From Tetmemena sp. SeJ-2015 (Eukaryota; Ciliophora; Spirotrichea; Sporadotrichida; Oxytrichidae), in NCBI GenBank assembly GCA_027382625.1, contig JAJKFJ010021934.1, forward strand, positions 62,001 to 126,000: 64,000 bases of DNA, in the 5' to 3' direction. Every line of letters begins with the position of its first letter. Position 1 is the first letter of the stretch. Of the stretch, positions 23,601 to 34,500 are shown one piece after another. Below the pieces are notes generated by a model that searched no databases, was not told the DNA's origin, and worked only from the letters and a program-made list of their open reading frames with translations. A program made the position numbers and the translations under genes.

Positions 23601-26600
23601 TGAACCCTCGGCTATATTTGGATCATCGTACTTTCCATTAGGCTTAACTCTGTCCATGATGTTAGGTTCTGTGTAATTGATCTAGCACATTAGGTCATTA
23701 TAGAAGTCGTCGTCTAACAGAGATTAATAGAACTTAGACTTGTCCAAATCATCGACATTCTTTGATCTAGTATAGTAATTTATTGGCTTTCCAGAAACTC
23801 CACCATGGGCTCCTCCAGATGCAGTGCAGTTGTCATTATTTATCAAATTAAGATTAAAATAAAATCATGAATTAGCTTTTAGCCTATTTAAATTTAGGCA
23901 TAACTATTATAGTAGCTAAAATTAGAGAACTTAAATATAGGTTATATAAATCAGGAATAGCAGGGATACCAGCACCTTGGCCGTCTCCGGCCGCACATCC
24001 TAAGCCTGTTGCATTCAAAATTCCATATATTAGTAACTAGTCATGCACAATTATTCAATTTATAACATATATGCTTATAATTATTAAATTAAACCGATAG
24101 AGTATTACCCCTTCTAATTATGCACGGAGTTACGAACGAGGTGAGAAAAGTCGCGTGGAAGTGGATCCAGATGCTCAAACAGCGCCTTGGGCAAATCTAG
24201 GAGTCTACTTAAGGACTTACAGGCTATCTAATCTTTCTTATGCACAGGAGAAGAACCCCTGAGCTCAGGGGCGCCATGGAATTCTTCTTCCCTATGGTTG
24301 CCAAAAACTTGGGAAAGTACAGGGCCATGATCCAAAGATGGTCCAGGCAAGCACCTAAAAGCCGTAATCCCCTCTACACTGATGATGAGCAAGAAGGAGA
24401 AGACGAAGATTAACGTCGCAATCCTGTCAGGACGGTCTTTATTCCCTACAGACCGAAACCTTTCGTGGGTTTAAACGCTAACTACAAACCCGCTCAACCA
24501 GTTCATTAAGAGTCAGTCAACCTCATATTGGGTAGTGGGAATCAACCCCCTATTTAATACTAATCCTATTTGGGTATTTAATAGGAAAACCTCAATTAAG
24601 ACCTTAATGACGTATTTGATTAATAGGATGACGCACGAACATTTAATCAAATTAATAATAATAATTTTGATTAAAATAATAATCAATCAAATATGGTGGA
24701 CAGCAAGAAGTGGTTCAGACAACAGCAACTACAAGCTACTACTAAGTACTAAATGAAGGTTAGAACGATCATCCATAACAGTGTGATGTTTGATTAGTTT
24801 AGTTACTTATCTGAGTCAGTGTCCTAGACGAGTGCTATGAGTGGTCGAAGACACCTTGGTTCCTCAGAAGATCAAAGACATCTCAACCCCAAGCCTCCAA
24901 CTTGAGTGAGTTGATTAACACGGAGAACTTCGGTCCTCTTAAGTTTAACATATAACACGCAAGACGCTAGTTCGTCTAAAATGCGTTGTTATTATTATTA
25001 TATTATTATATATGCTTATAAATAGTCAGCATACATGCCTATTCTATTTCCAGTGATGGTTGTTGAGGCAGCTATCGTCAGCTGATTCATAGAAATGAAA
25101 GCCATAGTGAAGCTGTTTTTCATGTCTCTCAAAAATTAGTCAAACATATAAGTTGAATCTTGCAACTAGCGTGAACTCTTAATGATTTACCTATTTTATA
25201 ATCTTTTCTGAGAGGGAGATTGAAGCCCAAATTATGAAAGATAGTTCTACACCATCTGATCCTTTTAAAGGGGGATCTAATCTTAGTTCTAAATGAAACT
25301 GAATAGGCCTTTAGGTTGCCCAAAGCACTTTTAAAAGTCTGTAGCTCAAATACAATTAAAAATATCTATATTAAAGAACCTCTGACTATCTAGCCTTAAA
25401 TCTAAGTGCAGTTATCAGAATAAGAAATTATGTAGTCAGATTGTAAGGTCGCCTGATCTGACACTATTATACTTTGAGCTTGTTGGAGAGTCAAAGCTGT
25501 GAAAGTATTGTTGAATTACTTCATTGATACTTGCCCTTGAACAAGGAAGGTTGAACCGTTAATTTTTAAAGTATTCAATGAAGTTATGAAACTTTTAGCA
25601 TCGATGAAACTTTAATTACAGTTCAGTGTTGTATTAAGGGCATAGAGATTTCTTAGGTAAGATGTTGTGGTGACATTCAAAGTCTATATATAAGATACAG
25701 AGAAGTATTCTATATCTTACGTTGCATTAGAGATATAAATCATGATTTAAATTAAAGATAGAAGTCGTATTTCGAATTTGTCTTAGTTGTATCAACTTAG
25801 GGAACCTCCAGTCCAGAGTTAGAGTCGATGAAGATTTAGTTGATTATGTGTTAGGCAGAACCATTGTTTGTATAGACGATTGCTTCGACTGGGAAAGTAG
25901 CATATCCATAATTTATAATGTGTAGCTCATTCTGAAAAGGTCAAAAATTCAAAAATTACCAGGAGTCTATAATCAGGTAGGTTCCTCTCTGTTTTATCAA
26001 TAGCAGTCTTTGCTTAAATCTGAGTGCTCTATCCTCCATTGATGATCAACTTGTTCAGTTGAACATTATAAACTGTGCCTGACCCTCCAAAGGGGCAATA
26101 ATTTTCTAAAGCATAAGTTATTGCGAAAGCATACAAAGAGTTCTCTATGTAGTTCCTCCGAATGTAACTATTGAGGGGGTAGGATCGTAAATTGAAGGAG
26201 GTATATCAAAAATTACTCGCCCACCAGAACCTCCCTTTCCGCTCCCTCCCCAAGGCTTGCCACCTTAGGCACTAATTTAACCTAAGATCATCTTAGTGGT
26301 ATTAGGTGTGCAACTCCCTGTACACTCGATGTAAATATATCCACCAGAGCCAGCAGCTAAATTCTTAAAATGAAGGATAAACTTACTGAGGTTTTAATTG
26401 ATTGTCAGATTATCTACGTTAGGGTAGCCATCAGCTTGCAAATTTCCTGTTATTTGGAAATTAGGAGATCTGATAACCATTCTGCCTCCTCCTTAAGTTA
26501 GCTGAGGATTTCCCAATGCGCCACCACTGCCAAATACTGTGAGCTTAGCCAATTTGGATCATCATATCTCATAAAGTAAGTTCCATAAGTGTTCATAGTA

Positions 26601-27111
26601 CCAGGGCCATTATCGCAATAGCCACCTTGTCCTGCATAGCTCGCTCCTTGAGTTTGAGATGCGGGAGATTTACCTTAAGCGTTCACATAGCCATTTCCAC
26701 TAACTGATATGTTTGATATCTCATCTGCAGAGATTGAGACATTAGAATAGAACTCAATGTTAGCAAACCTGATTGAAGAATTCACGATCTCTAAAGTTAA
26801 ATTTAAGTAGATGTTAAAATAATGTTCCACCAATTGATATAGAAAAATTGCATTCATTCTGAGGTTATCCTGAGCTCTAGCAATTAAGAGTACTATTTTC
26901 TATTCTTATCGATATAGTGTCATTCTGGTAAAGTAGTTTAGTGCTCTTATCAAATTGAATGTTTTAAAGTTTAAGATCAGGCACTAAGTAGACTCATCCC
27001 CCTAGAATTCGCAGTCCAAAGATGTGGTAGATTTGCTCTAAGTACAAAGAAACCTACTAAAATGGAGAATAGCATGATTAATGCCTTTCTCATATTTTTA
27101 GAATGCATCAT
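20629..27111 (-). CDS. Large glycine-rich cell-surface membrane protein
   Basis: Signal peptide at 27111 (..KALIMLFSILVGFFVL). A long extracellular region follows with many short beta-strand units and Gly-rich turns (GGALGNP, GGSGKGGSGGR, GGAHGGVSG, GGGGSGG), as in right-handed parallel beta-helices of ciliate surface proteins. A Cys-rich module (CAPGYHGLFCKPCDKGTYK, CLPCQN, CKYECNEG) precedes a membrane helix (IFIIIIIATVFGIGAVIYF, about 22920). Several further membrane segments lie between 21420 and 20780, with a short cytosolic tail to TGA 20629-20631. Many introns and IESs cut it, including a 1-kb insert at 24067-25021. Ligand and function unknown. Confidence 0.7.
20731..20764 (-). other. 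Spliceosomal intron, 34 bp
   Basis: GTAAGC..TTATTAG near the C-terminus of the surface protein. Splicing gives FRNPKYHQNQ-ERIAEDIKSS. It shows how short introns can be here. Confidence 0.8.
24067..25021. mobile_element. Germline-limited insert of about 940 bp in the surface-protein gene
   Basis: The 14-bp direct repeat ATATATGCTTATAA lies at 24067-24080 and 25008-25021. Surface-protein coding sequence resumes on both sides (beta-helix units near 25060 and near 24010). The interior is richer in G+C than its surroundings and holds a 261-codon plus-strand ORF. A small hairpin (AGACG..CGTCT) lies near 24962-24978, just after the ORF. No transposase signature or inverted termini were seen, so it is either a non-autonomous or unrecognised transposon, or a large IES carrying a gene. 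Confidence 0.6.
24120..24905 (+). CDS. Unrecognised 261-residue ORF inside an eliminated insert
   Basis: ATG 24120 to TGA 24903-24905 is open for 262 codons and uses about 20 TAA/TAG codons as Gln, so it fits this organism's code. The N-terminal third is basic and Trp-containing (starts MHGVTNEVRKVAWKW); an acidic patch (DDEQEGEDED) follows; the middle is Asn/Gln-rich; the end is basic. The size and basic/disordered layout would suit a nucleic-acid-binding protein, but I recognise no family. It lies antisense within the surface-protein gene and has no IES of its own. Confidence 0.55.
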
Positions 27112-27129
27112 TGTTGTCTTTTGCATTTG

Positions 27130-27564
27130 TTATTATAGCTGAGAATTTAATAAAAAAGAGAATTAAATTACATATTAAAATAAAATTGAATAAATCAGTG
27201 ACAGTTAAATTGTGTCCAATTTGAATAATAATAATTACACTATTCGATTCAGCATAAAATTCTAAGAACATTTTATCCTTGCAACTTTTGTGTGGGAGCG
27301 CTCAGTATAGAGTTATAAGCGACATAAATTTAGATGAATATGATGATGATGAGTAGGAAGAAGTAGAAGAATGCGTGAGTCATATCTCACTGCTGAAAGG
27401 TGCTACGAAGATGACTAAAGAAGAAACTCAAATTAATTTTTAATAAGCTATCGAACAAGCTACAGATCTGGGGGTGAATCTACCATTTCAACCGTCACCA
27501 TTTTGCAACTCTCCATATATTATTTTAATCAATCACCGATTTCAATTAAAATTCCGACTATATA
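27130..27564 (+). repeat. MITE-like dispersed repeat, copy 1
   Basis: About 430 bp, alignable along its length with 51019-51429 in the same orientation. Shared blocks include AGAATTTAATA, CGCTCAGTA, AAGCTATCGAACAAGCT, GGGGGTGAATCT and TTGCAACTCTCCAT. The two ends are imperfect inverted copies of each other over about 22 bp (TTATTATAGC.GAGAATTTAAT against the complement of ..AATT..GACTATATA). Copy 1 lies between divergent genes. Coding potential differs between copies, so it is not a conserved protein gene. Confidence 0.7.
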
Positions 27565-27720
27565 ATTATATCCTAAACCTATCTTAGAGTATAAATTGCT
27601 CCCTTTTATTAGAAAAGTAATAATTATAATCAACTTTTGTATTAAAATCCGCTTTAAAGGGTTTATTTATTGCTGGAGAGCTATCTTTGTTAATCAAAAT
27701 TACTCAGTCTTATCAATTTA

Positions 27721-28150
27721 ATGGGGTTAGTGTATTGGGAAAATTTGGAAGAGTCCAAGGACAAAATCAACTGCAAGAAATGTGTAGTGCCTCTCTGCTA
27801 CGAAGCTGATATCATAGATAAAAATTACTACTGCTCCAATGGAGTTGCCTACTTCATAAGCAAGGTGTAAGCATTCTAGCAAAGAAATAATTGCATTTTC
27901 AGAATAAATGTGGACCTCGGTTAAGAATATCTGGTGGACTTTACGACCGGAAAGCACGAAATAAGAGACATATTTTGCATATGTTGCATGACCAAGATCG
28001 GCTGGAAATATGTAAGCCAAACTGCTTTAAGATAGAAGGAATAATTTTCCTCTATAGATGAAAGCGTACGACTAAATCAATCTACACAAAGAGCAGAAGT
28101 TTGTTCTGGATCTCAGCAAAATAAATTTTCAAAGAGAGCTTAGTATCTGA
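27721..28150 (+). CDS. Yippee-like zinc-binding protein
   Basis: A short N-terminus with CKKC (the first zinc pair) is followed by GVAYFISKV, a 36-bp GT..AG intron, NVDLGQEYLVDFTTGKHEIRD and IFCICCMTKIGWKY, which holds the second Cys pair. This is the Yippee/YPEL fold. After a short insert near 28010-28065 the end reads INLHKEQKFVLDLSKI to TGA 28148-28150. YPEL proteins are nuclear or centrosome-associated, and one is a subunit of the GID/CTLH ubiquitin ligase; the role here is not shown by sequence. Confidence 0.85.
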
Positions 28151-28201
28151 TTTTAAATGCACTCTTTCACTTTTCTCTCTTCTTATTATTCGCAATGCTT
28201 T

Positions 28202-29087
28202 GTTAATGAAAAACACCAAGCATAAACACATGGACTTACTCAGCTTCAGGGAGGCTACTCTCCTCATCTATGAAAGAGAAGGCATGTTAGGTTACTACAG
28301 AGGCTTTACTCCATCCATGATTAAAAACACGATGAATGCAGGAACTTACTTCAGCACTTTTTAAATTAGAAAGTGTCATTTATAAATTTAATGAAACACT
28401 CTCTATTATATCAAACTCATGATGCAGAAAACAAATGTATACCTTTGACTTATCATTTATAAGCGTGTAAATGTGATGAGCGAAAATATGATAAATTTAT
28501 GGTCCTCAGCTAGTGCTAGAGCAATCTAGGCTGTGCTAAGTAATCCAGTCATCGTAATTAAAACCAGAATGGAGGTGCTCGGCTTCTAAGAGTACTCCAG
28601 CTTTGCAGATGCTTGCATGAAGATATATAAGAACGAAGGTCCATAAGGTTTCTTTACTGGTTTGAAAATTTCCTTGATCCGAGATGTGCCCTTCTCAGGA
28701 ATTTTTTATCCGATTTACGAGCTTAGCAAAACTTTTTACTCTAATCTGCTTAACCACACTGAAAATGATCGGTATCGCGCACTGAATCTCGCTCTAATTT
28801 CATCTCTTTCATCTATCACAGCTAATCTGTGGAGCTGCATTCTAACCCACCCATTAGATATCATTAGGACTAGAGTGTTTTTCCAATTTTACAATAAAGA
28901 TAAAAATTAACACTATCAGACGATAACATAGGCTGTGCTTAAAATATATGAGTACGATGGCATGATAGGATATTTTAGAGGACTCACTCCTAGGCTAATG
29001 AGGAAAGGATTGGGAAATATATTAGCTTGGGGCATCTTCGAGTTTCTAGTGGACAAGAGGAAAAGGTCATCGATGAAGTTTGAGTGA
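28202..29087 (+). CDS. Mitochondrial carrier (SLC25), MDS 2 onward
   Basis: Opens with pointer GTTAATGAAAA (28202-28212), shared with 8347-8357 on the minus strand. Continues REATLLIYEREGMLGYYRGFTPS (repeat 1), then NPVIVIKTRMEV..GFFTGLKISLIRDVPFSG (repeat 2) and HPLDIIRTRVFFQ..GYFRGLTPRLMRKG (repeat 3), with TGA at 29085-29087. An IES lies at about 28364-28490. Without the distant MDS the protein lacks helix 1 and the first PxxxxK signature. With it, the three-repeat carrier is complete. The transported substrate is not evident. Confidence 0.88.
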
Positions 29088-29549
29088 GCCCGATAATTAG
29101 TATCAAAGAAGAATGAGGAGGTGAATCCTGTGTATTTTGTGTTTATAATTGCCTTTCTATACTTTGAAATCAGGAATATAATTGTAAGTTATATGAAGTA
29201 TCGAATTAAAATAAACTTAATTAAGCGAAGAGGCGCGAGAATAGGTAACATAATTTTTAAAGGGAGTTACTTCAATTATTTTCTTGTTTACTTGCTTTGA
29301 TACTTTATAAGTATTTATGTGACCCTCTTTTTCTTATTTTAATTTTTTACGAATTTATTTTCTGAAACTCTCACTTACAGTTCTAATTCTTTGTACTAAA
29401 TATGAACTTATTATGAACTATTCTGTTTTATTGTAGATTTGTATCTATATTATACGCATAAGCTTATTTGGCAGCATTAAATTAACTTTAAAGTATTAAA
29501 TATTAATACTGCTTCATTATCTTATTGGATAAATATTGAAGTTTGATAT
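29088..29549. other. AT-rich region downstream of the carrier
   Basis: Mostly A/T. The carrier frame stays open for about 60 codons after its TGA with a hydrophobic stretch, but no support for coding was found. No other feature seen. Confidence 0.4.
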
Positions 29550-29753
29550 TAATAGGACTGCATTCAAGATGTGACAATTTTATTTGTTGTTAGCGATTTC
29601 GCTGAGAGACACTTGGCTGAGGCTCAGAATAGATTGCATAGAAAATACGGACCCGGCATGGTCGACCTCCACAGATCCCTTAGAAAACAAACTAAGAGAG
29701 TCAAAGCCATTAGACTTGGACAGTCAACCTTAAAAATCAATTAACCTTAATGA
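29550..29753 (+). CDS. Orphan coding segment, unrecognised
   Basis: A frame ending at TGA 29751-29753 reads VVSDFAERHLAEAQNRLHRK then YGPGMVDLHRSLRKQTK. Its composition is that of a real protein, richer in G+C than flanking DNA, but it has no ATG and an in-frame TGA just upstream. It looks like the last MDS of a gene whose other parts are elsewhere. Confidence 0.45.
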
Positions 29754-29816
29754 AAGAAATGTATTGATTTATCCATATGAATGGTGCTTTTCTTAGCTTA
29801 TTTTGATATGAATTAA

Positions 29817-30029
29817 TATTTTGAGTGAAGTCCTCTGGCGACCCAACTGGCTCTGATGGCGATGAGACTGTAGATACTCCAGGCGGTGAACTTGTTATCA
29901 CTGACCCACTTACTTGCCTCGTTGGCCTCGCCGCAGGTATGCAAATGGACACTGCCACCTTCGGATCTTGCACCACATGTGTTCTCGACCAAGTCGACAT
30001 CATCAAGCAAACCACCAAGGATTTCTCAA
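29817..30029 (+). CDS. Scrambled secreted-protein gene, MDS 2
   Basis: Begins with pointer TATTTTGAGT (29817-29826), which also ends MDS 1 at 30653-30662. Coding from 29831 is Gly/Asp/Thr-rich and then carries LTCLVGLAAG and GSCTTCVLDQVD with three Cys. It ends in pointer TTTCTCAA (30022-30029). The first bases complete an intron whose donor lies in MDS 1. Confidence 0.88.
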
Positions 30030-30046
30030 CTTATCATTTTATAGTT
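30022..30046. other. IES, 25 bp, pointer TTTCTCAA
   Basis: TTTCTCAA at 30022-30029 and 30047-30054. A conventional IES between MDS 2 and MDS 3 of the scrambled gene. Confidence 0.88.
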
Positions 30047-30190
30047 TTTCTCAAACATCCTCAATAACTACAAGTTCTTCACCTCCCTTTTCTACAACCC
30101 TACTAAGCTTCTCAAGAGTGAAGTCGCTTGCTACGAGTAAGTTTACCTTTTCTGCAATCGTTACTTCTTTCGATTTCTCTTATTTATAGA
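30047..30190 (+). CDS. Scrambled secreted-protein gene, MDS 3
   Basis: Codes for ILNNYKFFTSLFYNPTK and EVACYE, then an intron donor GTAAGT at 30137. The segment ends in pointer TTATAGA (30184-30190), which lies at the intron's 3' end and recurs at the start of MDS 4. Confidence 0.88.
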
Positions 30191-30535
30191 CTATCTAACA
30201 CGAGTTAGATTTAGGTTTATTATTATTATAACATCCAAATTATATTTTATACTGCTTCTAATCAACTTTTGGGTTACGAGATTCTCAATTCCCATTTGTT
30301 AAATTCATCTCATTGATCGATCAAAGATCATAATATCTTTAATATAGAGTGTTCGTTTTGCTAATGTCTTCTGAAATGAAATATTAAATATAGACTGAAT
30401 TCAACGACTTAAACTAAAGCATGATGTATTTAATAATATATTTTATATGAGAATTATGAGTTTAGTTGGGAATTCTTGGTAATAAAGCTACTAAGATGCA
30501 TTTAATTATAATAAATATAAAAATAGATTTGAAAA

Positions 30536-30662
30536 ATGAAAGCTTTCCTTGCTCTGGCAGTCACTGCCTTCGTAGCTACATCCGTTTCCGTAAGTACCTC
30601 TCTCATCAAGTCTCTATTTCAGCGCTAAGTGCCTTAAACTTAATACCCATACTATTTTGAGT
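30536..30662 (+). CDS. Scrambled secreted-protein gene, MDS 1 (signal peptide)
   Basis: ATG 30536 opens an 18-codon signal peptide (MKAFLALAVTAFVATSVS), followed by donor GTAAGT at 30590. The segment ends at pointer TATTTTGAGT (30653-30662). Its continuation, MDS 2, lies upstream at 29817, so MDS 1 is physically third in the locus. Joining makes an intron of about 77 bp ending GTGAAG. Confidence 0.85.
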
Positions 30663-31111
30663 TTCAGGAGCAACCAAAATTCTTAACAATTACTCTAGGC
30701 TGTTAGCTAAATATACAAAAAAATTGCAATCTATTAATTATAATTTGCTTATATCTTATAAATTCATGTAAACTTTTATTATGAAATATGGTAAATATAT
30801 TTAAAACCATCTATAAATTCTTCTAAAAAGATCAGATATTGGGAAATAAAAAATTTGAATTATAAAAATAAATTCTCTAAATCTTTAGTACTCTAAAACA
30901 ATATGCTAGCTTCTTATTTTAAAATGAATAAATGAATGGTGGGTTTAACAATTAATTAATTTTGTGAAATCTCATTTAAATTTTTTATATGTTTTTAGAG
31001 TATTTTGATATTGTGTTGTAATTTTTGGAGGAATGCATGTGTGTATAAAATTAGGTATGTAAAATATAAAGGGAGGAAGCATTGTTCTTTCTAGAATGAA
31101 GGAACTATAGC
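30663..31111. other. AT-rich spacer within the scrambled locus
   Basis: Lies between MDS 1 and inverted MDS 5. Very AT-rich, no coding frame seen. Expected to be eliminated. Confidence 0.6.
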
Positions 31112-31287
31112 TCATTAGTTGACGTTCTAGTCAGTGGCGAACTGAATGACCTTGACCAGGGACTGGCATCCATCATAGTAGTTGGGGGGTTGGGCTGTCA
31201 AGTCAGTCTGGGCTGCCTTAAGAAGAGGCTTGGCGTCGGTCAAGAAAGCAGTCACACCTCTAACTCCGAGTTCAGCAACGAAGGAAG
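31112..31287 (-). CDS. Scrambled secreted-protein gene, MDS 5 (inverted, C-terminus)
   Basis: Read on the minus strand it begins with pointer CTTCCTTCGTT (31277-31287), continues AELGVRGVTAFLTDAKP, NYYDGCQSLVKVIQF and ends at TGA 31112-31114. Orientation is opposite to the other four segments, so assembly needs an inversion. Confidence 0.88.
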
Positions 31288-31373
31288 AAAAACATTATAA
31301 ATCAATCAATAATGATTATATTGTATAATGTAAAGTGATTAATTCATCTCATTGAACCACAAGCTAACTTTAC

Positions 31374-31446
31374 TTATAGATACTGCAAGGGTGACGGTCT
31401 CCTCGATCAACTCTCCAACCTCCTCAGTGTTAAGACTTCCTTCGTT
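31374..31446 (+). CDS. Scrambled secreted-protein gene, MDS 4
   Basis: Begins with pointer TTATAGA (31374-31380), codes YCKGDGLLDQLSNLLSVKT and ends with pointer CTTCCTTCGTT (31436-31446), which matches MDS 5 in inverted orientation. With the other MDSs the exons total 54+199+82+67+165 = 567 nt, exactly 189 codons with stop: a secreted protein of 188 residues with about seven Cys and no recognised family. Confidence 0.88.
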
Positions 31447-31518
31447 TAAATTAACTACTTATTGAGAAGAAGATTAATGGAAATAAAATTTAATAAATAT
31501 CTCCATCCCTGAGCAGAT

Positions 31519-34500
31519 ATGAATACCAGTCCCTCTCTGGAGCGCTCACCCACTACCAAGCAGAGAAATGTCATCAAGACCAATTGAACCAGACTCCAAA
31601 TCATTTTGAACGCCACTCAGTTCAATAACTTCACTCACCAAGAAGAGGAATTATCTTTACACAAAACCAAGAAAAACGTAAGTGCTAAGATTTTATATAT
31701 CTGAGTCATAATTTTCATTTAGAATGCGACTTTTGTAAACGCTGATAAACCAAGGTCACTTTAAAATAATATCATAAAGAATTTATTATATTAGTTTAGA
31801 AGGATGATGTCGACTCTTGATTAACTTTTATTTTCTTATTGATTAAACCTCAGTATCGAAATATAATGGACTCTCTAATCCTAGTCAGATGTATGGAGGG
31901 ACTCAGAAACTGAGTGGAACTCAAGCCATCAGCTAGTAACTTAATAAAAGTTTAGGTGCCACTACCTAACTTGGAATCCCTGACTCAGCAAGTTTATTAA
32001 CTTACGATTTCAACAACAGTTTTGGAATAAAGCGACCAAAGACTGGCAAGAAACCAAGGCCAATTGAGGAGATGCAGAGATTCATTAGTAAGTCAAAATA
32101 CACATCTTCTTACAATTAGCAAAATCTTCTTTAGAGAGCTCTTAATAAGTTATGATGACAAAGATCAAGAGAGAAATTGAAGAGAGGCAAGGTCACAGTC
32201 CGGAGAAGAAGCGTCAGCGAAGAGAAAATCTCACCAAGTATAAAACTTAGAGCCCTGTCAAAGGAATCGCTCAAAGATAGAACAAAAATAAAACTCCCAT
32301 CAATAGCCTCCTCTTAGATAGATCATCTAATATTAATTACTTATTGTAAATCTCTCAACTTCAGCACTAATAAAGCTACGAATTATGAGAACGCATCTCC
32401 AGAAATGGCTAGCATGAGGTGGGGCGCCATGAACGATAGCTGTCCTGAGTTTTACAACTAGGATAGATTTTTAATTATTTTAAAGCACAAGCAGATCTTA
32501 GCCCAAAATACTTTCTTAGAGAAAGCGAGCAGGGTCAATAACCAGCAAAGCAATAACTTATTTATTCAAGACAACAAGCACAGTACTTCACAGATCAGAA
32601 TTCAAAGTGCATTTATTTTTTAAGCAGTGGGAGGAAGACCATCTAACTTGACCGAGGAAAAGCAAAAGTAAGGCTATCAGACAAATGCCTCGTGTCTATA
32701 AATCCTTATTCTTCCCTTGAGAGCACTTAGTTCCCAGTAAGCACTCACCAAACTTCATTCAACAATACTAAATCAATGAGTCTATATTTTAAAGTCAAGA
32801 GACTAAGTTCAGAACCAAGTTGTCTGCAAATAGAATTAACTATGAAAATTCTAAGTCAAAATAAAATGATCATTAATATTTGCTATGTTAATGTCTAGTC
32901 TTCTCAAAATACCACCCAAGCGGATTTGTTCACTTAGCAAAGTTAAGCACTTTACTAGGAGTAAGCAAACTACCAGCTCAATACGAATCCGTCTGACTAC
33001 AGACTAAACACGAATCAGTCTAGGGTTTTAAAAAGCACTTATGATTCTCCTATAAAAGTTGGAAGCAGGACAGATCAAATTGCAAACTACTCTAACTTAA
33101 TTGCTTCTTATTAATTTTACTATACTCTAAGATCTATGAGCTTTTCAAAGATAGTTGTTATTCAACTAAAAAGAGTTCTGCCACTGTGAAAATAGAGTAA
33201 GCTAAATTTATATTGTTTTACACTCTATAGCATGAGAAACTCAGATAGGATTCCCACTCTTAGTGAGAGTGAAGTCTTGCGTATTTTCCAGGCTAGAAAC
33301 TAAGATCTCTGTCTCAATTTCTTTGACACCTAATTTCAAAGGTTCAAGGACTACTGCTAGAAGGCTTGCACCAATAGAAAAATCAAGTTTAGCGATGTAA
33401 GATTGGTCTCATTTTATTGGGTTAATTATATGTAGCTTGGAATGGGGATTCAAACTGCAATTGAGTTGAGTCAAATATTGGTGGTCAATGAAAATATAGC
33501 AAGCATAGATCTCAAGAAGAATAACCTTACTGACGAAGGAGCCAAGATATTGGTAAAAGCTATAGCTAAATCAAGATCTGTAGTCCATCTCGATCTCTCT
33601 TCAAACTCAATCACTCACAAAGGAGCAAAGAAGATCTTTGGATATCTTCTCACAAACTGCTCCTTAGTATCTTTGAAATTAGGTTCAATCGATGGAGTGA
33701 ATAAGAATAAAGTTGGCTAGAAGGGTGTTGTGCATCTAGTAGATTTACTATAATGCTCTAAGTTCATTCAATTCCTTGATCTAAGAAGTAACATACTTTC
33801 AGATAATGGAATCGTCACACTTTGCGATGCTCTTCACCAAAATAAGATCCTCATAAGCTTAAACCTAGCCAGCAATGAGATAACTTCTTTCGGCATGGAG
33901 AAACTCAAAGATGCCCTTTTTAATTACCACTGAAATTAAGGAAGTTGATCTCTCTTCAAACCCACTTGGAAATCAAGGAATCGAGTATTGTACATATATT
34001 ACACTATTTTAGTATTTAGCAAAGTTCATCGCCAACTCTGGAAGCAAGTTAGAGAGACTAAACATATCAGAGTGCAAATTTTAATCCCCAGGCTCAATCA
34101 TCTTATTTCAAGCTGTAAAGAGAAGTTAGAGTGTCAGATATCTCTTTCTCGATAAGAACGATATAAAATCTCGAAGCTCTTCTTATCTGGTCTCTGGAAT
34201 CTATCACGGCCTGGTTCAAATAAGTATGATAAGATGCAATCTAGGCGATGAAGAAGGAATAGCAATTGGAGAAGCTTTGGGTCGATGCAAAAATATGAAG
34301 ACAGTTTACCTCTAATACAACAGCATCAGTGACGAGGCAGCTAAATCTATTGCTGAGGCCCTCACTAAACCTCAAGTCAGTTTGGAGTATCTAGACTTGA
34401 GCCATAATAAGATCAACGATGCTGGAGGAGAGCTGATTGCCTCTTCTCTTACTATAAACTGCTCTTTATCGCGCCTAAATATGAAGAGAAACAATCTCAA

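Noticed and set aside
24067..25021. TBE-type telomere-bearing transposon
   Set aside because: No C4A4 termini and no transposase-like motif were seen in the insert.
29737..30018. Minus-strand ORF across the scrambled locus
   Set aside because: Antisense to MDS 2, which is fixed by pointers, frame and Cys pattern.
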